Assembly: GCA_006386115.1 (NCBI GenBank) | Contig: VFIW01000042.1 | Coordinates: forward strand, 434,001 to 498,000 | Source: Globisporangium splendens | Lineage: Eukaryota > Oomycota > Peronosporomycetes > Pythiales > Pythiaceae | DNA: 64,000 nt | Direction of reading: 5' to 3' | Shown here: positions 1 through 10,334 of the stretch, one piece after another | Numbering within the stretch: position 1 is the stretch's first letter | Layout: every line of letters starts with the position of its first letter | Notes under the pieces: generated by a model | The model's database searches: none | Told to the model about the DNA's origin: nothing | The model's input: only the letters and a program-made list of their open reading frames with translations | Program-made: the position numbers and the translations under genes

Positions 1-611
1 CACACGCTTGTGCGACGAGGAAGCGATCTCCCGACTTGGAGGGAGAGAAGACGACTTGAGGGCTTGAGAGAAAATTTGCAACTGAATTAAAATGCTTATG
101 GTTCCTGTCGCTACTTGTAAATGAACCCCAAGGGCTCCTAGAGGTTTTATAACTAAAACCTAAACATACACAATAAAACCTATGAATCTGATATATAAAA
201 CCTTGGGTACACTGAGGTTGAACCCACGAGATCTTCGAGAAGCTTGAACTTGAAGTCCCGTGGAAAATTCCCTGCAAAGTGATTGGCTACAGCCACTCAC
301 TTTAGGTGGCAGAGACACGTTGGTCTCATCACCAGTGCAGTTTCCCAAGTAGGAACCATCACTCAGTACTTGATTAGTACATGGATGTCATCACTCTGTA
401 CTGATTAGTACATGTGAACAACATTCTGCACTGATCAGCACAGAGAGCGCTCGTGACGTCATGGGATGACGTCACATGTGCATGTGGGGATTGTCGTACT
501 GTAATCCCTTTGTTGTTTGTCTCTCCACAATGCACACTGAAGGTGGTGTGTGGCACACTAAATCTGGGAACAGATCCACCTTCATGTAATGGCTAGGTAT
601 AGCCCATTACA
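1..611 (-). repeat. LTR of a Ty3/gypsy element, reversed, partial
   Basis: Reverse-oriented, diverged relative of the ~605-bp LTRs at 31761-32365, 36342-36950 and 43179-43782. It ends at 611 with the reverse complement of the TGTAATGGGCT LTR start and shares the A/T-rich ATATAAAACC core and the CCTAGAGGTTTTATAAC block. The left end is not clear; similarity to the other LTRs is poor before about position 60, so the copy may be truncated or continue outside the window. No matching internal element sequence is seen inside the window, so it is either a solo LTR or the edge of an element lying to the left. Confidence 0.8.
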
Positions 612-2046
612 GGAATCGCTCGAATCGCTCGTCGAGCCAGTACACCAAATCATCCAGAGCGTCACCATCCAGGTCTACGCCGGTGTTTTTAAGGCTCAGA
701 AAGAACTGCCTAGCGGCAATCACTAATTCACCAACCGTGGGCGAGTAAACCAGGGTCACGACCGCGGACAACACGTCGACGGCTTCAATGATGTGGTCGA
801 TAGCGGATGGGGAGCTGGGTGTAGGAAATGCGTTTTTCCCGGAGAAGTCGCACATATCAAGCGCCTTCAAACTCTTACGCTTGATCTTGATTGTCACTCA
901 CTCGAAATGCATCACGGAGAGTCCTCGAGTTCCAAAGTCCCACCCATAGAGACCGTTCACGATCAACCGGTGGACGTTCGCCTGTAGCGCTGACGGGCGA
1001 AATTGGCTTCTGGTGTCGTTTTGAAGCTGGTCGAGCTGTGTGATCGCAGCAGTTGGGACTGTTGAATATGGCGCTTCCAGTGATTGTCCGTCGCCTTCCG
1101 CTGGTCCTCTTGCTGGAAGGTCGCCATCCTGGCACGTTGTAGGAGAGTCGAAACGCGGGCGCTTGCGTGCATACGTTTCATTGTGCCAGCGGGGAGGCGA
1201 GCGCAGGTCGATGCTCCTATCACTGTCGTCGTCCGAATCACTGAGCTCGCCGCCTCCGGTCCTCTTCTGGTTTCTGCTGGTGGGAATGGCATTCGCGGTC
1301 TTGGATACGTGTTGACTGTCAACGACTCCATCATCAAAGACTGACTCGCCTAGATGCACCGACTTCGGTGCGCGCCTTCCGCCCTCATGATAATACACAA
1401 AATCGAGGATGTGCTTCACGGAGACCATCACCATCTTCAACGACGCAATATCAACGAGCGGAACTTTACTCGCCTCTTCTCCAGGTGTCACCTTGAGCCG
1501 TTTGCATATCAACTTGACATTGCGCGTGGCTGCATGGCCTGCCCCATGAAACATGTCGTAAACGAGCTTGTGTCGCTCGCGCATCTCCGCTGGCATGACA
1601 GTAACCACCGGCAAGCCCCTGCTCACTCCAATCGCATACGTCTCGAGCGCTAGATCTTGCAGGTACTCCTCGTCGTAGGCCACGTCTTCGCTAGCATCCA
1701 CAAACGTCACGTGGAGGACACCGCTATCCCGACATCGATCCCAGCGGTACCCCGTCACGACACCGTAATCCCACCTCTCGGTCGCTCCATCCGTTCGACG
1801 CGCAACGCACACACAGCTTCCTACGTACGTCCCGATACCGGACGTCGCTTCTTCCTAAGTGACCTCACGAGAGATCACTTGGCTCGCCTCGAGTTCCAGC
1901 TCCATGTCTTCGAGGGTGCTCCAGCGTCCATTGTTGAGGCGCTGCACCTGCACACGCCCTCGGACGGTCACGGAGCCAGTTCCGTACGCGTACCCGGGCG
2001 TCGCCAGCACATCGGGCATTAGATAGAAACACTTGAGGTTCGACAT
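607..2046 (-). pseudogene. degenerate hypothetical gene truncated by an LTR
   Basis: Not recognised. The minus-strand reading starts at an ATG at 2046 (MSNLKCFYLMPD) and stays in one frame to 607, with one in-frame TAG at 1855-1857 and a TGA at 898-900. The TGA is best explained as intronic: a GTGAGTG donor at 901 and a CCTACACCCAG acceptor ending at 815 define an 87-nt intron that keeps the frame. The TAG has no such explanation and is probably a nonsense change. The final TAA (607-609) is supplied by the inserted LTR, so the true C-terminus is lost. The protein has an N-terminal part resembling a small beta-rich reader-like segment (WDYGVVTGYRW near codon 75), an acidic-serine stretch (SDSDDDSDRS) and a basic KRPR motif, suggesting a nuclear protein, but this is inference only. 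Confidence 0.5.
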
Positions 2047-2570
2047 CTCTGAGAACACGGAGGATGAGTGGGTGCAACGTAGAGGGGAGCGAGTCGAGGG
2101 TTCGAAGTTATTATTGAGTCAATGTGCTGCTTCTGAAGCAGAATCGACAATGTGAATGTGACCTAGCTGTAGGGCTGATGGAAAGCTGATTGCATAGTGA
2201 CATGAATGAATGGTCCAGAGCACTCAATGATCAGGAAAAATCGATTACCCCTAGCCTCCACTTGTCAGCTGTGGTAATCAGCAAGTCCAACCAGTTATTT
2301 TTCGCCTCTTTAAAGATAAATGATCACGATGGTTAAAATTCCCGATAATGGTATTTGAAGCGTTTGTGGGGACATTTCTACAGAGGCATACAAGAATGCG
2401 CATACGCTGCACGTGCATGTCTCGACATTCCTGTAAATGACAGCGCAATGTACATTAGCGATCGCTTCACTCGAAAAATCGAATCGGTTCCATTTCACTG
2501 GCGTCAAGACTTCTTGGACCAACTGATCTGGTGCTACCATCATCAACTCAACCCAAGAGCTTCACCGAGC
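2047..2570. other. intergenic, no recognisable gene
   Basis: An 87-codon plus-strand open stretch begins at 2355, but it has no recognisable family, no initiator and no repeats. I see nothing firm here. Confidence 0.4.
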
Positions 2571-3268
<698 letters not shown>

Positions 3269-4313
3269 GCGGTTAGCGAATGGAGTGCGTTAGCTGCCTT
3301 TCCAGGAAGGCTGCTACCATCTTTAGCGTCTAGTCACATGAGAGATCTCTAACGACGCGCAAACTTTACACTGGTGTTTTTTAACACCACCCTTTCACAA
3401 GAAACCAAACCGTTGAGAACTCTCAGTTCGCTGTGAGCCCTGCAATTTTCTGTCTCGGCTGCTGAGCTGATAAATGCTGCATAGACTTAGTGTGGGACGT
3501 TGGATTGCAACCCTCGGGCACTATCTTTGCGCACAATTGCTGGGGACGGCCGACTCACACACCACAACTGTGCTACAGACTCCATACAACAGACATACTA
3601 GTACTACGTAGTAATAGCTCGTTAACGAAAACTATTAGCGTGCATACATTGTGTTGGATGTCGCCAATTTCGCCCATAGTGACGACGACGCCATTATTCT
3701 CCCTTTGCGCTGAAAATCATACGATGCAGCGTGGCATGTTGACATGATGCTGTCCTTCACATCATATCTACAGCTTTTCTCCGCCGATCAATCTTGGTCC
3801 GCAGTCGTGCACGTCGAATCACAGTCTCCATAGACACTTGAGTCGCGCGCCAGTAAGAATGGCCATTTTTGGTCCACATCTTTTCCATCATTGCATCGCG
3901 TTGGCAGCCTCGACACCACGGTTCCGAGATGGGAGTGGTGCGGATTGTGGCACCTTTTGTCACAATTTTGAATTTCTTCCAAACATAAACAACAATGTGC
4001 AATTCTACAATGCAATCAATTAATGGATGACTGCAACAAATGCAATTAACTGAACTTGCAATTGTATCGCCCTTTTATGTTCTGTCCATTTGATTGCTTA
4101 TGAACATGGCTGCGTCTGACGCCTACAATTTGTCGACAGACTGCAATTGATTGAGGGACTATTCCCACAAGGATGAAAAAAGTAACGTAAATTGCCATTT
4201 ATCAAAATCTCATCAAACCATGCTCCTGTGGCATGCTACATGAAAATTCTGTATCCCATACAACATATGCACCCGCTCAATTGCGGTGGTCAGCAGCGGC
4301 TCCGCTCCAACAC
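3269..4313. other. intergenic between H3 pseudogene and enzyme gene
   Basis: Contains the H3 3' flank, with a TGGTGTTTTTTAACACCA hairpin-like inverted repeat near 3372-3389 that resembles a histone 3' stem-loop only loosely. The rest is A/T-rich and repeatedly contains TGCAATT/AATTGCA words (3990-4150). No gene is supported. Confidence 0.5.
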
Positions 4314-6212
4314 TTAGTTGATATGCACACGTCGGACGTGGCGTCCGTCGGATTTCATGCCCGTTCGCGCATGAATCATCGCGAAGTTGTCAGCGATCAC
4401 AAACTCCCCTTTCGTCCAGCTGTGCACGTGGCAGTATTTTGGGTCGTACAGCTTCTCCACGAGCAAATCGCTCACCCATTCCGCATCGGTGCTGTCCAAC
4501 GAGCCATCGGGTTGCATGGCCTTGACGGTCGTCGGGTGCAGCTTCGTCTTCTCGGGACCCCATGGCTCGTGGTATCGAAGCACATCTTCTCCCGTGACTG
4601 GGTGCTTAACGATAACTGGGGACGTGTGCACCAGCTCTTGGTGTCCGAAGAGCGACGTGTTGTACACGAGGGTGATCTTGCGCAACCGCTCTTTCTCTTC
4701 GGTCGTCAGCGTGTCCAAGATAGGGCGGGTACGTGCCATCAGCGTGGATCCGTTCGCCTCCGCTGGGTCAGGGCTTGGGTATGCCTCAACACAGTGGAAA
4801 AGCATGAACAGAGGCACATCACCGAGCTCCGTCGCGTCCTCGGTCTTCTTCTTGTACATGCCGTCGTAGTGCATCGGCATCGACTCGAGTGTCTGGCCCG
4901 TCAGCGAAGTGTCTTCCACCGACTTGATCTCAAAGACGGTTCCCCATGGCCACTGCATCACTTCACCGATACGCTCGGAAGCCTTGTCGAGATCGTCATC
5001 CTGCTTGAAACCCTGAAGACAGACGACACCGTGCTTGTGCGCCAACTTGCGGAAACTCTTGACTGGGACATCCATGAGCGAAGGTGGCATCATGGCGGAT
5101 GGCGACGCGCGGATGATCAAGAGCAGCGGCTCTTCAATGAACTCGACGTTGAGCTTCGCCCAGGCGGCTCGGTCGTCATCGTCCTCAACGATCGGGGTGG
5201 TGTTACTACTCTCACTGACGGCCACGGTTTGCACGTCCACAGCCTCCACTCGCTCACGGAACCCCCAGGCGCGACCGCGCTTCTCGACCAACTCGTACTT
5301 GCTGTGGTCAACATCTCGAAGCTCGAGCTTGTGGACAGTGCCGTCCGCATCTTCACACATCACCGAGTGCCACGGGGTTCGTGGGATTCCCGCGGTGTGC
5401 GTGACCAGGTGAATGCCGAACTTCGGACCTGCGTTGTCGTACAAGTGGATCGACACGCGGAGCGCTTGCGGGTATGTCACATCAACAAGCGTCGAGAAGC
5501 CGATGTTGCGGTGCATCATCTTCTTGGCGATCTCACCGCATCGCTTGTCGATGGCGCTATTGGACAGACCGACGAACTGGGACGCAAGATCTCGGCGCAA
5601 GAAGATGCGGAACGAGCGATAGGTGTTGAGAAGTCCGGCATCTTGCTTGATCTTTTCGCCCATGTCCATCTTCTCGACGTTAAAGCGTTCGAGAATCTCT
5701 TTGATGGGGTCTTCGGTCTGGGCGTAGTTCTCGAGACCGTCGAAACGGATATGGGTGTGGCCAGCATCCTTCACGATAGCCTTGAGCTCGTCTTTGTACG
5801 CCTTCAGATCGACGTTCGACACACCAAGGAGGTCGTTGAAGACGCGGCCGTCACTGAAGATCACCAGGTGGCAGCCGAGAGGGTACACGCGTTCAATCGA
5901 TTTGCAAAAGTTCTCGAGACGCTCGAGTGCCAGCTCCTCGCCACGGTCAGGCAGCTTGCCCAACACCTTGTCGACGCTGTTCGGGGACTTGAACGGGAAT
6001 GCTGGCAGCACGATCGTAATCGGAGCTTTGGCGTCGATGAACGCTTGGAGCGTCTTCTGCATAGCGTGCTTGCCTTTGCTCTCGAAGACGTCCATGCCTG
6101 GTTCCTCGTAGCGACTTTGGAGCGTCTTGAACTCTTGAATGAAAGTGTCGATGACAGAAGGAGCCGCCGTCGATACCGTCTCATGACGCTCGCTTTCCAT
6201 GTTTGGGGCCAT
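4314..6212 (-). CDS. isocyanide synthase-dioxygenase fusion, copy 1
   Basis: 632 aa, single exon. Residues ~20-325 are a DIT1/PvcA-type isonitrile synthase domain: FPFKSPNSVDKVLGKLPDRG at ~73-91 and IFSDGRVFNDLLGV at ~118-131 are family hallmarks. After an acidic linker (~340-355), residues ~360-632 form a TauD/TfdA-type Fe(II)/2-oxoglutarate dioxygenase with the metal triad H448-x-D450 (MHYDGM) and H614 (IHARTGM), followed by the C-terminal arginines expected for 2-oxoglutarate binding. In bacteria PvcA turns an amino acid amine into an isonitrile and PvcB oxidises the product; a fused enzyme could do both steps. The amino acid substrate cannot be read from sequence. The start is fixed by an initiator 61-74 nt upstream and by alignment with the other three copies. 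No signal peptide is visible, so it is probably cytosolic. Confidence 0.9.
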   Translation of the reverse strand: MAPNMESERHETVSTAAPSVIDTFIQEFKTLQSRYEEPGMDVFESKGKHAMQKTLQAFIDAKAPITIVLPAFPFKSPNSVDKVLGKLPDRGEELALERLENFCKSIERVYPLGCHLVIFSDGRVFNDLLGVSNVDLKAYKDELKAIVKDAGHTHIRFDGLENYAQTEDPIKEILERFNVEKMDMGEKIKQDAGLLNTYRSFRIFLRRDLASQFVGLSNSAIDKRCGEIAKKMMHRNIGFSTLVDVTYPQALRVSIHLYDNAGPKFGIHLVTHTAGIPRTPWHSVMCEDADGTVHKLELRDVDHSKYELVEKRGRAWGFRERVEAVDVQTVAVSESSNTTPIVEDDDDRAAWAKLNVEFIEEPLLLIIRASPSAMMPPSLMDVPVKSFRKLAHKHGVVCLQGFKQDDDLDKASERIGEVMQWPWGTVFEIKSVEDTSLTGQTLESMPMHYDGMYKKKTEDATELGDVPLFMLFHCVEAYPSPDPAEANGSTLMARTRPILDTLTTEEKERLRKITLVYNTSLFGHQELVHTSPVIVKHPVTGEDVLRYHEPWGPEKTKLHPTTVKAMQPDGSLDSTDAEWVSDLLVEKLYDPKYCHVHSWTKGEFVIADNFAMIHARTGMKSDGRHVRRVHIN

Positions 6213-6272
6213 GATTTGATTGTCTTGGTTGATGGAGAGTTGGTTGGTGCTTTGAAGTCTTGCTGACGAGGC

Positions 6273-6286
6273 AAATTGGTGAGTGA
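6273..6286 (-). promoter_or_regulatory. oomycete initiator for copy 1
   Basis: On the minus strand TCACTCACCAATTT matches the oomycete initiator consensus YCAYTYYNCAWTTT at all but one position and lies 61 nt before the ATG. Confidence 0.65.
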
Positions 6287-8335
6287 GCTGTCGAGCAAGA
6301 GCGACAGGTTGGACGAGTGGATGTCGTTCGTTCAGCTTTGTGCTGATGCAACTAGACTTTCAGTTGGCAAATCTGACTGCGATTTAGCGTAGACAAAGTA
6401 AACGTGTCCCCTTCCCGTCCACCACAGATCGATAGAGAGCTACACGGCATCTATCTGTCACCCAGGTGAAATATACAGGGGGACTGATTGTGGCAGCATG
6501 CTGTACATAATCGGTGGAATTTACGAGCCTTGAACCGTATAATCAGATACGCCAATTATTGTTGCAATCGCGTTAAGGATTGGCAACGCAACGTCACGAA
6601 GCAGAGCTCAATTTTGTTCAACACCGTTGTCGTCAAACGCCACGCTCTCAGGCGAGTCAGTAAAAGTTGGAATGGTACCCCCGAATTAATTGAGAGTTGA
6701 TCTCATATCTACTGAAGCAATTGGAGCATTGAAAAACAAAATCGGGAACCATGGACCAAATCGTCTTGCTGTCTTTTCTACCAGCAAACAAAAGCAAGAA
6801 TCTGACAAGAGAACTTGGGACAACTCCCTACAGGGAGTGGCTGATAGCGTGACAAGTGGTAAGAGCACACAAAAACGTGACACAAGCCACACTCTTGCGT
6901 GATATAGCGTGGCCCAAACCAGTACATTCGCGAATGAAAGATCAGCGATCTCGAACGAAAAAGCACATCAGCAGATTACTTTAAACATGCATGGTCTGTC
7001 TCTTTTTGGCAGACGTTTTAGGAGTGGTGAAGAAACTGGCTGACAAACGCAAGGCGCCGCCGTCGAGCGGGCACAGCCACCGAGGTTCACTGAACGGAGC
7101 TCGCAACACTCACCCGAGCCGATCGTATTTACTATAGCCCGCAACGGAGTCATATAAAAGATCTGACGAAAGCAGATCATGCTTGTATATGGCCCGAAAC
7201 ATATTACTTGGGTGCTTGTCCAGAAACGCAATCATGCGTTTTTCAAAGTGCGATTCTACAGGAAAAAAGATCTGATTCTGTCCTGTGCCAGACGTTTACT
7301 TTCATTCCTATCCTCGCAGAAGATCCTGCATTACAATCTGCTCGGTGAACCTTATAGTGGAATGGTTTCTCACTCCTCAGTACATTCAATGTACTGTACG
7401 TTGTGGGGTCGCACAAAAGATGGTCGTCCACAATGTATTCTGCCTCCACCGAGAATGCTTCCCTTGATGCGTGATGGGGGCAGGCAAGCACTGCAGAACC
7501 AGATGCAAGCGGACGCTGATTGGATTCCATGAGGTGGACTTCCCTCCAGTAACATGTATTCTCGCCTCCTTGCTTGGCTTTCCCTGAGGCTGGGTCTTAT
7601 AATAACGGTTATTCTATTGGATTGTTTATCTGTCTGAACAGTGCAAGAAACCTGGTGAAATTGCTTTAGCACCGATATCAGAGTGAGCCTTCTCGTCCAC
7701 TCGGACAATTCGTATGTTGTGTCCTGGTGCACAAAAAAACGAGGCTGGGTCTGTATCTTTTTTGCAGGAGGACGGATTTCAGGATATCAGACAGGCGACA
7801 GCGTTGAGACACAGTAATGGCGCTTCCCACTGTTGATGCAGGGTGGGCGACACCATTGAGCAGGAGTGTCCTGCAGATAGACAACCAATGGGGTTGGGAA
7901 AGCAATACTAGTGCACCGTGGACGATGAAGACGAAAGAAGATGAGAGCAGCAGTACTACGAGAACAGAGTGCATCAGCACGTTCGTGATAGAGTGCAATA
8001 GGTGTAGGAAGCGATCAAACTCCTAGGAGGGCAGTTCGTAAACGCTGCCGGATGCGGCGAGTGAATTGCTGTAACAACACTGGCCACCGAGCCAATACCT
8101 CGACACACGAAGGCCGTTCCTCCAATCCTATCCTACGCGTCGTTCAACTGTCATAGGTTAGGATTGTGGCCCGTCCATGCATTTACCTAACCTGACGCAA
8201 ATCCGCGATTCTGATTGGAGATCCTGCAAGAAAGATATATGATCCAGCCTGAGTAAAAGCGTTGGAAGCTTCCGCTCCCAAGCGAGATTCGACCACCACC
8301 AACGCATTCGACTGGACTCGGACCCGGCTTACTGC
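6287..8335. other. long intergenic region in unit 1
   Basis: Short open stretches occur on both strands but none has a recognisable family, domain, or initiator-plus-ATG arrangement. No repeats or hairpins of note beyond a TCCCTACAGGGA palindrome near 6826. I do not call a gene. Confidence 0.4.
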
Positions 8336-8748
8336 ATGATTGACGAAAACGTGCAATCAAGTTGGTTTCTTACAGCTCCAGATGGACAGTTGGCGAACGA
8401 ATCAATGTGCTTCGTCTGTCGGTTCTGCACTGCAAATCTGAGAGTTGGACTTTCTTCTCTGCCGGAATGGCACAGCAGAGCACCACGACTGCTCAGGAGC
8501 GTCATGTACATGAGACATGCTTCACTCACGCAGACATTATGTGCCCCAAAGATCATGTCTCTTCTGCCTTCCACGCTCTCGCTGGCTCGACTCCGATCTC
8601 CAGTTCTCGCAATTCGAGCTTACCCTGCGCGACACCGACGACTTGGACCGACGGCAATGGAAGAACCGCATCACCGATCTCCTCAACGTTCTCCCATGGA
8701 CAACTCGACGTGTGCGAACACTGCATGTGCATAATTAGGCTGGATTAG
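8336..8748 (+). other. possible exon(s) of an unidentified gene, unit 1
   Basis: Overlapping plus-strand readings of 128-132 codons begin at 8336 and 8362, and a third frame from 8517 contains a protein-like acidic helical stretch (LRDTDDLDRRQWKNRITDLL). A polypyrimidine-AG (TTGGTTTCTTACAG) near 8374-8387 could be a splice acceptor. I cannot assemble a convincing gene, and the family is unknown. The same sequence is repeated at 14357-14769. Confidence 0.25.
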
Positions 8749-9062
8749 TCTAGCTCAGTCTTGACTCATAAGGGTGCTGCGAAACACGTCCCTACTCAAC
8801 TGTACATGCCTCTTCTAATCTGTCTCCAGCTATTCATGTGAGTTTCCTGTTTGGTGCGGGTGCCTTCCCAAAACCGTTTGTTCCTCATCCCACGGAGAAT
8901 TTATTGTTGTCCTGTGTACTCGAGCATGAATGTGCCAGCTGGAACTCACCAAAAATCTCTACGCTCCCATTCAACAATACTGTGCTTCACAAAACCTGCC
9001 GAAAAAATCGGATAAATGCGGCACCCTGTTGAAGAAATTGCTGTTGCGATATTGCAAGGTGC

Positions 9063-9289
9063 TGATCCGCAAGCTCCCATTCCAGCGTCTCGTGCGTGAA
9101 ATCGCGCAAGACTTCAAGACCGACTTGCGTTTCCAAGGCTCGGCCGTGCTCGCGCTACAAGAAGCTGCTGAAGCGTACCTCGTCGGCCTTTTCGAAGACA
9201 CCAACTTGTGCGCGATCCACACCAAGCGTGTCACGATCATGCCAAAGGACATCCAATTGGCTCGTCGTATCCGTGGCGAACGCTCGTAA
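9063..9289 (+). pseudogene. histone H3 C-terminal remnant
   Basis: Codes for the H3 fold from [10 protein letters not shown] to the IRGERS end, created when the tandem duplication cut inside H3. An ATG at 8930 is in frame and would give a 119-aa chimera whose first ~45 residues come from unrelated non-coding DNA; there is no H3 tail. This copy retains Cys at H3 position 110, so the Tyr at the same place in the first copy is the newer state. Expression as a chimeric protein is unlikely but possible. Confidence 0.88.
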
Positions 9290-10334
9290 GCGGTTAGCGA
9301 ATGGAGTGCGTTAGCTGCCTTTCCAGGAAGGCTGCTACCATCTTTAGCGTCTAGTCACATGAGAGATCTCTAACGACGCGCAAACTTTACACTGGTGTTT
9401 TTTAACACCACCCTTTCACAAGAAACCAAACCGTTGAGAACTCTCAGTTCGCTGTGAGCCCTGCAATTTTCTGTCTCGGCTGCTGAGCTGATAAATGCTG
9501 CATAGACTTAGTGTGGGACGTTGGATTGCAACCCTCGGGCACTATCTTTGCGCACAATTGCTGGGGACGGCCGACTCACACACCACAACTGTGCTACAGA
9601 CTCCATACAACAGACATACTAGTACTACGTAGTAATAGCTCGTTAACGAAAACTATTAGCGTGCATACATTGTGTTGGATGTCGCCAATTTCGCCCATAG
9701 TGACGACGACGCCATTATTCTCCCTTTGCGCTGAAAATCATACGATGCAGCGTGGCATGTTGACATGATGCTGTCCTTCACATCATATCTACAGCTTTTC
9801 TCCGCCGATCAATCTTGGTCCGCAGTCGTGCACGTCGAATCACAGTCTCCATAGACACTTGAGTCGCGCGCCAGTAAGAATGGCCATTTTTGGTCCACAT
9901 CTTTTCCATCATTGCATCGCGTTGGCAGCCTCGACACCACGGTTCCGAGATGGGAGTGGTGCGGATTGTGGCACCTTTTGTCACAATTTTGAATTTCTTC
10001 CAAACATAAACAACAATGTGCAATTCTACAATGCAATCAATTAATGGATGACTGCAACAAATGCAATTAACTGAACTTGCAATTGTATCGCCCTTTTATG
10101 TTCTGTCCATTTGATTGCTTATGAACATGGCTGCGTCTGACGCCTACAATTTGTCGACAGACTGCAATTGATTGAGGGACTATTCCCACAAGGATGAAAA
10201 AAGTAACGTAAATTGCCATTTATCAAAATCTCATCAAACCATGCTCCTGTGGCATGCTACATGAAAATTCTGTATCCCATACAACATATGCACCCGCTCA
10301 ATTGCGGTGGTCAGCAGCGGCTCCGCTCCAACAC
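9290..10334. other. intergenic, duplicate of 3269-4313
   Basis: Second copy of the H3 3' flank and A/T-rich spacer. No gene is supported. Confidence 0.5.

Noticed and set aside
2090..2110. tRNA T-arm (GGGTTCGAAG)
   Set aside because: No acceptor stem or anticodon arm can be folded around it.
3372..3389. Animal-type histone 3' stem-loop after H3
   Set aside because: The inverted repeat has the wrong stem and loop sequence, and oomycete histone mRNAs are not known to depend on it.
4233..6266. A 677-aa plus-strand ORF opposite enzyme copy 1 (and equivalents of 677 and 530 aa at the other copies)
   Set aside because: It mirrors the real gene codon by codon, is rich in His/Arg/Val/Leu without domain structure and has no initiator. 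High GC at third positions leaves antisense frames open.
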